Assembly: GCA_031422555.1 (NCBI GenBank)
Contig: JANPLZ010000127.1
Span: forward strand, 1-27,794
Reading direction: 5' to 3'
Source of the DNA: JANNAT01 sp031422555
Lineage (GTDB): Bacteria; Pseudomonadota; Alphaproteobacteria; Rhodobacterales; Rhodobacteraceae
DNA: 27,794 bases
Shown: positions 1 to 7,112 of the stretch, one piece after another
Position numbering within the stretch: the first letter of the stretch is position 1
Layout: every line of letters begins with the position of its first letter
Notes under the pieces: generated by a model
Database searches by the model: none
What the model was told of the DNA's origin: nothing
What the model saw: only the letters and a program-made list of their open reading frames with translations
Program-made: the position numbers and the translations under genes

Positions 1-566
1 GTCTGATAGGCCCGCACAACCGGGATCGTGACGTAATACGCAACTAACGAGATAATAATCCCCGGCAAGAGCGCGCCAATGAAATAGGGCAGGTAGATAT
101 CGTTCCAAAACTGGATCAAGCCGCCCCATTGCATCCGGTCATCGGTAAAGATCGCCACAACATTGCGCCAAAGATCAGCCCCGGCGCTGCCAAACGCCCG
201 GGCGATACCTTCGGCAGACAGCGGTGCCTGCACGCCCAGCAACCAATGGCCCAACGTCATCGCAAACACCGCAAAAAATGGCGTGGTGATCGGATTGGTG
301 TTGAATGTGCCCAGCAGGGCCGCGAACACATTGCCACGGATCAGGCGGGCCGCGCCCCAGGCCGCGACAAACTGTAAAAACGGCAAAGGCAAAAAGCCGA
401 TCAACGACCCCGCAAAAATGCCCCGCGCGATGCGGTGCGGCTCGTCCGGCAGGCGGCTCATTCGATGAATGACATAGCGCGTAGCCCGCATGAACCCACC
501 CCGCGGGTAGACCATCTCGCGCAACCAGGCGAGCCATCCCAGTGGTTTGCGGCGTTTGAAAACCAC
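1..566 (-). CDS. DUF2062 family membrane protein, C-terminus outside window
   Basis: The reading frame is open from a GTG codon at 566 to the left edge, giving 188 residues without a stop. I chose GTG because an AGAAAGGA ribosome binding site lies just upstream and no ATG precedes it in frame. The protein begins VVFKRRKPLGWLAWLRE and carries DUF2062 hallmarks: a GIFAGSLIGFLPLPFLQF hydrophobic stretch (about residues 49-66), then GTFNTNPITTPFF, which matches the family's conserved N-T-N-P-x-T-P core. A last hydrophobic segment (FIGALLPGIIISLVAYYV) lies near the edge. The family is a small inner-membrane protein group with no established biochemical role. It lies 38 bases downstream of spoT on the same strand and is probably the last visible member of the folK-rpoZ-spoT transcript. 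The family is clear from sequence; the function is unknown. Confidence 0.85.
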   Translation of the reverse strand, partial: MVFKRRKPLGWLAWLREMVYPRGGFMRATRYVIHRMSRLPDEPHRIARGIFAGSLIGFLPLPFLQFVAAWGAARLIRGNVFAALLGTFNTNPITTPFFAVFAMTLGHWLLGVQAPLSAEGIARAFGSAGADLWRNVVAIFTDDRMQWGGLIQFWNDIYLPYFIGALLPGIIISLVAYYVTIPVVRAYQ

Positions 567-604
567 GGTGGCTTGCGTCCTTTCTGCCCGTCTGGGCGTG
601 CGCG

Positions 605-2722
605 TCAGGGTTTGCGCGTCATGTCCCGGTGCCGGGACACTTGCGCCACATCTGTCTCGGCCTCGAGGGCCGTCATCACCATGTGCAAGTGTTCAACGTC
701 CCGCAAGTCCACATCAATGATAAGTCTGTAAAAATCTGGTTTACGTTCGGTGAAACGCAAGTCTGATATGTTGGCTTTCTGCTCTCCAATCAAGGTGCAG
801 ATACGGCCTAAAACGCCCGCGTCATTCGAAATCGCCACATCAAAGCACACGGTGTTGACAGCGGCATGACGCCCCGAGTGCCAATGCAGATCGACCCAGC
901 GGTTGGGTTGTTCTTCAAATTCTTCCAGCGCCGGGCAATCAATCGCATGCACCAGCACGCCTTGTCCACGATAGGTGATGCCAACGATACGCTCGCCGGG
1001 CAGCGGTTGACAGCATGGCGCGCGGCGAAAACTTTGATCGGCGGTCAAGCCTGCCACGGCGCGGGTGCTGTCCACCTCGTCTCCGGCGGCTTTGGACAGT
1101 TCGGGATACAACGTTTCCACCACTTTGCGCGCGGTCAATTCGGCCGATCCCAGATGCGCCAAAAGATCGTTTTCATCCGCCATGCCCAGCATTTTGGCCG
1201 CCGTGCGCAGGGCCTTGTCCGTGGCTTTTTTGCCGACGTGTTCAAACGCCGCACGGGCCAGTTCCTGACCCAAGCGCACAAACCGTCCGCGATCCTCTTC
1301 GCGTAAGGATTTGCGAATCGCTGCCTTGGCGCGACCTGTGGTGACAATATCAATCCAACTGGCTTGCGGCTTTTGGCCCTCGGCGGTGATGATCTCGACT
1401 GACTGGCCATTTTTCAACCGCGTCCACAGCGGCACGCGAATGCCGTCAATCTTGGCCGACACGCAGGAATTGCCAATCCGGGTATGAATGGAATAGGCGT
1501 AGTCCAACGGCGTGGCCCCCCGCGGCAACTGCACCACATCGCCCTTGGGGGTAAAGCAAAACACCTGATCGGAATACATTTCCAGTTTGACGTTTTCCAG
1601 AAATTCGCTGTTGTCGCCCTCGTCCAGCCGTTCGGTCATCGACGCGATCCACTTGGCTGGATCAACCGCAAACGGGTTTTTACCACGCACGCCTTCGCGA
1701 TAAGACCAGTGTGCTGCTACCCCGGCTTCGGCGACTTCGTGCATCTCGCGGGTGCGGATTTGCACTTCAACCCGCTTGCCGTCGCGTCCCGAAACCGTGG
1801 TGTGAATGCTGCGATACCCGTTGGATTTTGGCTGACTAAGATAGTCCTTGAACCGCCCCGGCACCGCGCGCCAGCGTTGATGGATCACCCCCAGAATGCG
1901 GTAACAATCGGCCACCGAATCGCAGATCACCCGAAAGCCGTAGATGTCGGACAGCCGCGAAAACGCCAGATCTTTTTCCTGCATCTTGCGCCAAATCGAA
2001 TAGGGCTTTTTGGCACGGCCATAAACATCGGCGTCGATGTTTACTTTTTCCATTTCGGTCAGAATATCGGCGGTGATTTGATGCACCACATCGCCTGCTT
2101 CGCGCTGCAAGGTCAAAAAACGCCGGATGATGGAATTGCGGGCTTCGGGGTTCAGCACCCGAAACGACAAATCCTCCAGTTCTTCGCGCATCCATTGCAT
2201 GCCCATACGGCCCGCCAGCGGCGCATAGATTTCCATGGTTTCCCGGGCCTTTTGCGCCTGTTTGTCGATATGCATCGACTTTATGGTGCGCATATTGTGC
2301 AGCCGGTCACCCAGCTTTACCAAAATCACCCGCAGGTCTTTGGACATCGCCATAAACAGTTTACGGAAATTTTCCGCCTGCTGCGATTCGGTTGATGACA
2401 GCGACAAATTGGTCAGCTTGGTCACGCCATCGACCAATTCGGCAACTTCGTCACCAAACAAACGCTGCACTTCGGCATAGGTCGATTTGGTATCTTCGAT
2501 GGTATCATGCAAAAGGGCTGTGATGATGGTGGCATCATCCAGCTGCTGTTCGGTCAAGATCGCGGCAACCGCCACCGGATGGGTGAAATACGGTTCGCCC
2601 GATTTGCGCATCTGACCTGCGTGCATTTCCATGCCATAGGCATAGGCCTTGCGGATCAGGACGGCATTGCACCGGGGATTATAATTGCGGACAAGGGCGA
2701 TCAGGTCTTCGACGTCGATCAT
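605..2722 (-). CDS. spoT: Bifunctional (p)ppGpp synthetase/hydrolase, RelA/SpoT (Rsh) family
   Basis: A 705-residue cytosolic enzyme that makes and degrades the alarmone (p)ppGpp. The N-terminal HD hydrolase domain is intact: H34, H48 and the HD pair at 72-73 (LLHDTIEDT). The synthetase domain follows (about 235-345), with YSIWRKM, RLSDIYGFR, the RFKD loop at 290-293, NGYRSIHT and EVQIRT. The RxKD form of that loop is known from bifunctional enzymes, whereas RelA-type synthetases have ExDD. A TGS domain begins near 387 (VFCFTPKGDVVQLPRGATPLDYAY) and an ACT domain closes the protein (ISNDAGVLGRICTLIGEQKANI). Length and domain order match the single Rsh typical of alphaproteobacteria. It lies 32 bases behind rpoZ, the same rpoZ-spoT order as in E. 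coli, so it probably shares the rpoZ promoter. The call is firm; that both activities work is inferred from retained residues. Confidence 0.97.
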   Translation of the reverse strand: MIDVEDLIALVRNYNPRCNAVLIRKAYAYGMEMHAGQMRKSGEPYFTHPVAVAAILTEQQLDDATIITALLHDTIEDTKSTYAEVQRLFGDEVAELVDGVTKLTNLSLSSTESQQAENFRKLFMAMSKDLRVILVKLGDRLHNMRTIKSMHIDKQAQKARETMEIYAPLAGRMGMQWMREELEDLSFRVLNPEARNSIIRRFLTLQREAGDVVHQITADILTEMEKVNIDADVYGRAKKPYSIWRKMQEKDLAFSRLSDIYGFRVICDSVADCYRILGVIHQRWRAVPGRFKDYLSQPKSNGYRSIHTTVSGRDGKRVEVQIRTREMHEVAEAGVAAHWSYREGVRGKNPFAVDPAKWIASMTERLDEGDNSEFLENVKLEMYSDQVFCFTPKGDVVQLPRGATPLDYAYSIHTRIGNSCVSAKIDGIRVPLWTRLKNGQSVEIITAEGQKPQASWIDIVTTGRAKAAIRKSLREEDRGRFVRLGQELARAAFEHVGKKATDKALRTAAKMLGMADENDLLAHLGSAELTARKVVETLYPELSKAAGDEVDSTRAVAGLTADQSFRRAPCCQPLPGERIVGITYRGQGVLVHAIDCPALEEFEEQPNRWVDLHWHSGRHAAVNTVCFDVAISNDAGVLGRICTLIGEQKANISDLRFTERKPDFYRLIIDVDLRDVEHLHMVMTALEAETDVAQVSRHRDMTRKP

Positions 2723-2754
2723 AGCGCCCTGCCCATTCGGGGCCTAAGCCCCCG

Positions 2755-3108
2755 TCAAAGTTCGCCCTGTGCTTCCATAAGCGCGCGCAACAGCTTTTCT
2801 TCGGACATATCATCCGACATCGGCCGGTCAATCTCGCCCGACATCAAAAGCGCCATCTGATCTTCTTCCGGCTCGTCCACTTCGATCTGGGTCTGATGAC
2901 TTTCGATCATACGTTCGCGCAAATGATCGGCCAACTGGGCCTCATCCGCGATTTCACGCAAGGCAACGACAGGATTTTTATCGTTGTCGCGATCAACCGT
3001 CGCGGCAGACCCTGCCTGAATTTCACGCGCGCGATGGGCGGCCAGCATCACCAGTTCGAACCGGTTCGGAACCTTGTCAACGCAGTCTTCAACCGTCACG
3101 CGGGCCAT
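2755..3108 (-). CDS. rpoZ: DNA-directed RNA polymerase omega subunit
   Basis: A 117-residue omega subunit that helps assemble beta-prime into RNA polymerase and forms part of the ppGpp binding site in proteobacteria. The N-terminus MARVTVEDCVDKVPNRFELV followed by MLAAHRAREI is the conserved omega core. The acidic C-terminal tail (about 80-117, rich in D/E) resembles alphaproteobacterial omegas. I start at the ATG at 3108: an in-frame ATG four codons upstream would put MECP ahead of the conserved MARVT, and a GGAGTG site sits at the right distance from 3108. It is followed by spoT after 32 bases and preceded by folK after 73 bases. A promoter-like element with an embedded inverted repeat lies in that 73-base gap, so rpoZ-spoT may be transcribed on its own. 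Confidence 0.95.
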   Translation of the reverse strand: MARVTVEDCVDKVPNRFELVMLAAHRAREIQAGSAATVDRDNDKNPVVALREIADEAQLADHLRERMIESHQTQIEVDEPEEDQMALLMSGEIDRPMSDDMSEEKLLRALMEAQGEL

Positions 3109-3140
3109 AGGACACTCCAAAGGTTGGGGGCTTTGCGAAA

Positions 3141-3154
3141 CGCCTATCTAGGCG
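3141..3154. repeat. Perfect inverted repeat over the rpoZ -10 element
   Basis: CGCCTA-TC-TAGGCG is a perfect 6-2-6 inverted repeat. A two-base centre is too short for an RNA hairpin loop but suits a dimeric DNA-binding protein. It covers the candidate -10 of the rpoZ-spoT promoter, where a bound protein would block transcription. No regulator can be named from sequence. Confidence 0.4.
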
Positions 3155-3173
3155 CGAAGCTTTGGCTTGACAA
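3145..3173 (-). promoter_or_regulatory. Candidate sigma-70 promoter for rpoZ-spoT
   Basis: On the minus strand TTGTCA (3173-3168) and TAGATA (3150-3145) are separated by exactly 17 bases, 36 bases upstream of the rpoZ ATG. The -35 matches consensus at five of six positions; the -10 is weaker, at about three of six. It sits in the short gap after the folK stop, so it would serve rpoZ and spoT separately from folK. No transcript evidence is available. Confidence 0.4.
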
Positions 3174-3181
3174 GAGCATAA

Positions 3182-3772
3182 TCAATCGGATGCGCGGGGT
3201 TTCAGGGCAACCACGGCGTCGCGTTCTGATTGCGGCAAGGCCGCCAGCATTTGCCTGACCGTCAGGCCCAACACCGGATGGCACCAATCTGGCGCAACGT
3301 CGGCCAATGGCACCAAAACAAAAGCGCGGTCTTGCAGGCGGGGATGTGGCAAGATCAGATGATCCGGCGCATCTGACCGTTGCTTGTCTGCCGCCAAGGT
3401 TATCCAAGCCCGCACCGTGGCCAAATCGGGCAAAACCGAATCACCTGACGCAATCAAATCTATGTCCAGCGTTCGCATGCCCCATCTTTGCTGTCTTTCC
3501 CGACCAAAAACTGCTTCAACTTTATGCAAAACCGACAAAACGCCTGCGGCAGTTTGACCTTGACGTAACGGAAGACTTGCAGCCGCGTTAATGTAATCAG
3601 GTCCAACACCGACAGGAAAACATGGCGTTTGGTATAGGGTGCTTAATTGATCAATCAAAAAGCCCTCCTGCTCAAGTGCCGAGATTGCTGCCATAATTGT
3701 ATGATCCGGCGACAAGTCGCCGAAAGCCAAGTTTGCACCGAATGCAACCAGAGCGTGCTTTTCTGTTGGCAT
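3182..3772 (-). CDS. folK: 2-amino-4-hydroxy-6-hydroxymethyldihydropteridine pyrophosphokinase (HPPK)
   Basis: A 196-residue folate-pathway enzyme that transfers pyrophosphate from ATP to 6-hydroxymethyl-7,8-dihydropterin, giving the substrate for FolP. Family marks are GANLAFGD near the N-terminus (the LGSNLG-type loop), the pterin-side segment YQTPCFPVGVGPDYINAA, the signature RWGMRTLDIDLIA (the R-x-x-x-R-x-x-D-x-D-x-D metal/ATP motif), and the C-terminal HPRLQDRAFVLVPLADVAP. It is slightly longer than the compact E. coli enzyme, with an insert around QRSDAPDHLILPHPR. It is the first gene of the leftward group folK-rpoZ-spoT and is divergent from the NYN-domain gene across a 143-base gap. 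The ATG at 3772 has only a weak ribosome binding site, but the conserved N-terminus fits. Confidence 0.95.
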   Translation of the reverse strand: MPTEKHALVAFGANLAFGDLSPDHTIMAAISALEQEGFLIDQLSTLYQTPCFPVGVGPDYINAAASLPLRQGQTAAGVLSVLHKVEAVFGRERQQRWGMRTLDIDLIASGDSVLPDLATVRAWITLAADKQRSDAPDHLILPHPRLQDRAFVLVPLADVAPDWCHPVLGLTVRQMLAALPQSERDAVVALKPRASD

Positions 3773-3915
3773 ATCCGGTGCTAGACTTTCTTTTACGGCA
3801 GCTTGCTAGAAGGGGATCCGCCCTGATAGACGGGCTCGTTCGCTTGTAAGGACTATATTACGTGCATTGCGCACGGAAGTTCGATTAGGGAACATTTTTT
3901 TCGAGGGGATGACGA

Positions 3916-4491
3916 ATGTTTTACAAAGACGAACGGCTTGCGCTGTTCATTGATGGATCGAACCTATACGCAGCCGCCAAGGCACTGGGTTTTGACATCG
4001 ACTACAAGCTGTTACGCCAAGAGTTTATGCGCCGCGGTAAACTTTTGCGCGCTTTTTACTACACTGCCCTCTTGGAAAATGACGAGTATTCGCCCATCCG
4101 CCCCTTGGTGGATTGGCTGCATTACAACGGCTTTACCATGGTGACCAAACCGGCAAAAGAATACACCGACAGTCAGGGTCGCCGCAAAGTCAAAGGCAAT
4201 ATGGACATTGAGTTGACCGTCAACGCGATGGAACTTGCGCCACATGTTGATCATATTGTGCTGTTTTCCGGCGATGGCGATTTCCGGCCGCTGATTGAAA
4301 GCCTGCAACGTCAGGGTGTCCGGGTTTCGGTGGTATCGACCATTCGCAGCCAGCCGCCAATGATTGCCGATGAGCTGCGCCGCCAGTGCGACAACTTTAT
4401 CGAGCTGGACGAATTGCGCGACGTTATCGGTCGCCCCCCGCGCGAGCCACGGCTGGAACGTGACGAAATGCAGATCGACGAAGTAAAGTGA
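3916..4491 (+). CDS. NYN (PIN-like) domain protein, LabA/DUF88 type
   Basis: A 191-residue protein of the NYN branch of PIN-like nucleases, which usually act on RNA with divalent metal. The acidic metal-site residues of the fold are in place: D13 in LALFIDGSNLY, D97 in GNMDIELTVNAM, and D120/D122 in FSGDGDF. The fold is predicted to run from residue 7 to about 150, ending with QCDNFIELDEL; a short charged tail follows (PREPRLERDEM). A strong GAGGGG site precedes the ATG by seven bases. It is divergent from folK, and a Rho-independent terminator lies directly behind it, so it is probably transcribed alone. The substrate is unknown. I am confident of the domain, not of any specific RNA target. 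Confidence 0.9.
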   Translation: MFYKDERLALFIDGSNLYAAAKALGFDIDYKLLRQEFMRRGKLLRAFYYTALLENDEYSPIRPLVDWLHYNGFTMVTKPAKEYTDSQGRRKVKGNMDIELTVNAMELAPHVDHIVLFSGDGDFRPLIESLQRQGVRVSVVSTIRSQPPMIADELRRQCDNFIELDELRDVIGRPPREPRLERDEMQIDEVK

Positions 4492-4509
4492 TCCATCGGG
4501 TTACCCGAC

Positions 4510-4540
4510 AGCCGGGGTGGGTAACCGCCCCGGCTTTTTC
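4510..4540 (+). terminator. Rho-independent terminator after the NYN gene
   Basis: AGCCGGGG (4510-4517) pairs with CCCCGGCT (4528-4535) across a ten-base loop and runs into TTTTTC. It begins 18 bases after the NYN stop codon. It also overlaps the earliest possible start (GTG at 4517) of the next frame, which argues for the ATG at 4556 as the start of that gene. Confidence 0.85.
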
Positions 4541-4555
4541 TTTGGCAAACGCAAA

Positions 4556-4987
4556 ATGATCATCGCGTTGATCGGGCTGTTCGCAGCGGCGTTTGTTGCA
4601 GCCACTTTGGTGCCGTTTCAGTCCGAAATCATCTTTGTGGCTTTGCAGGCAAAATCCATCGCCCCGGTCTGGAGCCTGATCGTGGTGGCCAGCATCGGCA
4701 ACACACTGGGCAGTTGTGTAAATTACTTTGTCGGGGTGGGAATCAAGCGGTTTGAAACGCACAGACGCTTTCCTTTGACACCGGACCAAATGGCCCGCGC
4801 CCAAGCATGGTTTGCCCGCTGGGGCGTTTGGACATTGCTGTTGTCGTGGGCCCCCGTCGGCGATGTCATTACCGTGATGGCGGGCGTGATGCGCACACCG
4901 TTTTGGCTGTTCGCCCTGTTGGTTGGCCTTGCAAAAACCGGGCGCTATCTGGTGTTGGCATGGGTCGGCGCACAGATCATCGGATAG
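4556..4987 (+). CDS. YqaA family membrane protein (SNARE-associated/DedA-like)
   Basis: A 143-residue integral membrane protein. Hydrophobic segments run from the N-terminus (MIIALIGLFAAAFVAATLVP), through SLIVVASIGNTLGSCVNYFVG, and at the C-terminus (WLFALLVGLAKTGRYLVLAW). The order F-x-S-E-x-x-x-x-A at about residues 21-29, G-N-T-L-G-x-x-x-N-Y near 48-57 and WFARWGVWTLLLSWAPVGD is the YqaA pattern, a short relative of the DedA/VTT family that includes lipid scramblase-like proteins. I use the ATG at 4556 because the frame's earlier GTG lies inside the upstream terminator. The gene is followed by ispH after 57 bases in the same direction. The role is unknown; a membrane-lipid transport role is a family-level guess. 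Confidence 0.85.
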   Translation: MIIALIGLFAAAFVAATLVPFQSEIIFVALQAKSIAPVWSLIVVASIGNTLGSCVNYFVGVGIKRFETHRRFPLTPDQMARAQAWFARWGVWTLLLSWAPVGDVITVMAGVMRTPFWLFALLVGLAKTGRYLVLAWVGAQIIG

Positions 4988-5044
4988 CCCTTTACCCGCG
5001 CCGCGCTGCCCATTACTTCTGATCCAAACCATCCCGAGGCCCCG

Positions 5045-5998
5045 ATGATCCCCTTGCCGCCCCTGCATTTGTATCTTGCCGCCCCACGTGGGTTTTGCGC
5101 GGGCGTAGACCGGGCGATCAAGATCGTGGAACTGGCCATTGAAAAATGGGGCGCGCCGGTTTATGTGCGCCACGAAATTGTGCATAACAAATTCGTCGTC
5201 GATGCCCTGCGCGCCAAAGGTGCGGTTTTTGTCGAAGAGCTTGACGATTGCCCGCAAGACCGTCCGGTCATCTTCTCGGCCCATGGCGTGCCAAAATCGG
5301 TGCCCTTGGCGGCGCAGGCCCGCCAAATGATTGCCGTCGATGCCACTTGCCCGCTGGTGACCAAAGTGCACAACGAGGCCCAGCGGCATTTTGAATCTGG
5401 CCTGCAAATGGTGATGATCGGCCATTCCGGCCACCCCGAAACCATTGGCACCATGGGACAATTGCCCGAAGGTGAAGTGTTGTTGGTGGAAACCGCCGCC
5501 GAAGTGGCCGGGCTGATCGTGCGCGATGCGACCCGCCTTGCCTATATCACCCAAACCACCCTGTCTGTTGATGACACCGCAGGCGTAGTTGCCGCGCTGC
5601 AAGCCCGATTTCCGGCGATCGTCGGGCCGCACAAAGAAGACATCTGCTATGCCACCACGAACCGGCAGGCCGCCGTCAAGGCGATGGCTGGCAAAATCGA
5701 CGCCATGCTGGTGATCGGCGCGCCAAATTCCAGCAATTCATTGCGGCTGGTCGAGGTCGGAAAATCGGCGGGCTGTCCCTATACCCAACTGGTGCAACGG
5801 GCTGCCGATATTGACTGGCGCGCGTTGAAAAGCATTCGGTCGATCGGTATCACCGCAGGTGCGTCTGCCCCCGAAGTGCTGGTGACCGAGGTCATCGACG
5901 CCTGTCGTGCCCGGTTTACCGTAACGGTTGAACTGGTCGAAACCGCAATTGAAAACGTCGAATTCAAGGTGCCGCGACTGCTGCGGGAACCGGCATGA
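5045..5998 (+). CDS. ispH: 4-hydroxy-3-methylbut-2-enyl diphosphate reductase
   Basis: A 317-residue iron-sulfur enzyme and the last step of the MEP isoprenoid pathway; it reduces HMBPP to IPP and DMAPP. The three cluster-binding cysteines are C18 (PRGFCAGVDRAI), C102 (DATCPLV) and C201 (EDICYATTNRQ). The substrate-pocket residues H47 (EIVHNK), H80 (FSAHGVP) and E132 (GHPET) are also present, as is the C-terminal GITAGASAPEVLV. Length is normal for the family. The ATG at 5045 has a GAGG site nine bases upstream. It is followed by DUF3429 and rnhA in the same direction with short gaps, probably one transcript. The call is secure. Confidence 0.97.
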   Translation: MIPLPPLHLYLAAPRGFCAGVDRAIKIVELAIEKWGAPVYVRHEIVHNKFVVDALRAKGAVFVEELDDCPQDRPVIFSAHGVPKSVPLAAQARQMIAVDATCPLVTKVHNEAQRHFESGLQMVMIGHSGHPETIGTMGQLPEGEVLLVETAAEVAGLIVRDATRLAYITQTTLSVDDTAGVVAALQARFPAIVGPHKEDICYATTNRQAAVKAMAGKIDAMLVIGAPNSSNSLRLVEVGKSAGCPYTQLVQRAADIDWRALKSIRSIGITAGASAPEVLVTEVIDACRARFTVTVELVETAIENVEFKVPRLLREPA

Positions 5999-6052
5999 AC
6001 AATTCTGCCGATGCGGGCGCTGCAGGCCTTTCGCAATGATGCGAAAATTACG

Positions 6053-6502
6053 ATGACGCCCGTTCCCCGATCAGCACTTCTGCTCGGCCTTGCGGGCCTT
6101 TTGCCGTTTCTTTGGGGCATCGCCACACAGCTTTCGCCCACCATTACCGACCTTACTCTTGCAACCTTGGGCCCGCGGTTTGTTGGCCCTTATGTCTCGC
6201 TCTCCTACGGCGTTATCATTTTGTCGTTCATGTCTGGCGTGTTGTGGGGCTTTGCGACGCAGGCGCACCGTCGGGCCGCGCTCTATTACAGCTTGTCGGT
6301 TCTGCCAGCACTTTGGGCCTTTTTCTTTGTCGGCAATGGCCCGGTTTCGTCTGCCGTATGCTTGGGCGCAGGATTTGTAGGCTTGTTGGGTTTGGATTGG
6401 CTGTTTTGGAAGCAGGGGCTCGCCCCGGATTGGTGGATGCAACTGCGCGCCATGTTAACCATTGCGGTGCTGGCCTGCCTGTTCGCCACCACGATTGGTT
6501 GA
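6053..6502 (+). CDS. DUF3429 family membrane protein
   Basis: A 149-residue, strongly hydrophobic protein with about four to five membrane segments: ALLLGLAGLLPFLWG, YVSLSYGVIILSFMSGVLWG, LYYSLSVLPALWAFFFVG, CLGAGFVGLLGLDWLFW and LTIAVLACLFATTIG. The GLAGLLPF start, the Y-x-x-x-I-x-S-F-x-x-G-x-x-W-G stretch and the LGLDW motif fit DUF3429, a small family of unknown function common in marine alphaproteobacteria. I chose the ATG at 6053 (MTPVPRSALLLG) over one 14 codons upstream because it places the first helix near the N-terminus, but neither start has a clear ribosome binding site. It lies between ispH and rnhA, probably in the same operon. Confidence 0.8.
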   Translation: MTPVPRSALLLGLAGLLPFLWGIATQLSPTITDLTLATLGPRFVGPYVSLSYGVIILSFMSGVLWGFATQAHRRAALYYSLSVLPALWAFFFVGNGPVSSAVCLGAGFVGLLGLDWLFWKQGLAPDWWMQLRAMLTIAVLACLFATTIG

Positions 6503-6547
6503 CCGCATCCGCCGCGCTGCCTAAACCGGGGGAAAAAGGACGCCGCG

Positions 6548-7006
6548 ATGCCAGACCTCTTTGCTTATACCGACGGGGCTTGTTCGGGTAATCCCGGCCC
6601 CGGCGGCTGGGGCGTACTGATGATCGCGCGTGACAGCGGCGTTGTGGTGAAAGAGCGCGAACTTTGCGGTGGCGAAGGCCAGACCACCAACAACAGGATG
6701 GAGTTGATGGCGGCCATTGCGGCGCTGGAAGCCCTGACGCGGCAAAGCGATGTGATCATCGTCACCGATTCTGCCTATGTCAAAAACGGCATCACTGAAT
6801 GGATGGACAATTGGAAGCGGAAAGGCTGGCGCACGGCAGGCGGCCCGCCAGTGAAAAATGTCGACTTATGGCAACGCCTTGATGTCGCCCGTTTGCGGCA
6901 CCGGGTGGAATGGCGCTGGATAAAGGGGCACGCAGGCCACGCCGAAAACGAACGCGCTGATGCTTTGGCGCGCGCCGGAATGGCACCGTTCAAGCCGGTG
7001 AAATGA
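6548..7006 (+). CDS. rnhA: Ribonuclease HI
   Basis: A 152-residue endonuclease that cuts the RNA strand of RNA-DNA hybrids during replication and R-loop removal. All catalytic residues are present: D9 (AYTDGACSGNPGPGG), E52 (NNRMELMAAI), D74 (VTDSAYVKNG) and D138 (ERADALAR), plus the H128 loop (KGHAGH). The basic handle region (WKRKGWRTAGG) is also present, so this is the E. coli-like form with the substrate-binding protrusion. The ATG at 6548 follows a GGAAAAAGGA site. It is the last gene of the rightward group beginning at YqaA/ispH. A short coding-like frame follows it at 7026 before the convergent glycosyltransferase gene. Confidence 0.97.
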   Translation: MPDLFAYTDGACSGNPGPGGWGVLMIARDSGVVVKERELCGGEGQTTNNRMELMAAIAALEALTRQSDVIIVTDSAYVKNGITEWMDNWKRKGWRTAGGPPVKNVDLWQRLDVARLRHRVEWRWIKGHAGHAENERADALARAGMAPFKPVK

Positions 7007-7025
7007 CACTATCAGCGGTCAGACC

Positions 7026-7112
7026 ATGGCCAGCGGGATCACGGTGCCGGAAGTGTGGGATACAGCGATTGCGCGCCTGATCGCTATTCTTCCAAAGCCT
7101 CGGCTGCAATGA
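7026..7112 (+). pseudogene. Possible 5' remnant of a gene behind rnhA
   Basis: An ATG at 7026 opens a 28-codon frame (MASGITVPEVWDTAIARLI, then a different-looking tail) that stops at 7112 inside the 3' end of the convergent glycosyltransferase gene. The first 19 codons are mostly G/C-ended, like the core genes here. Base use then shifts at about 7080, where the AT-richer cassette starts. This could be the beginning of a core gene cut off by insertion of the cassette, or a chance frame. The ribosome binding site is weak and I do not recognise the protein. Confidence 0.25.

Noticed and set aside
1484..2395. 303-codon plus-strand ORF opposite spoT
   Set aside because: It is antisense to a gene with complete Rsh motifs; its protein is rich in H, R, Q and P, as expected of a shadow frame.
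3854..3859. TATATT upstream of the NYN gene as its -10 element
   Set aside because: No acceptable -35 lies 16-18 bases upstream, so I did not list it as a promoter.
4424..5632. 402-codon minus-strand ORF opposite ispH
   Set aside because: It is antisense to ispH, with low-complexity H/G/R/Q composition and no domain pattern; it also crosses a terminator.
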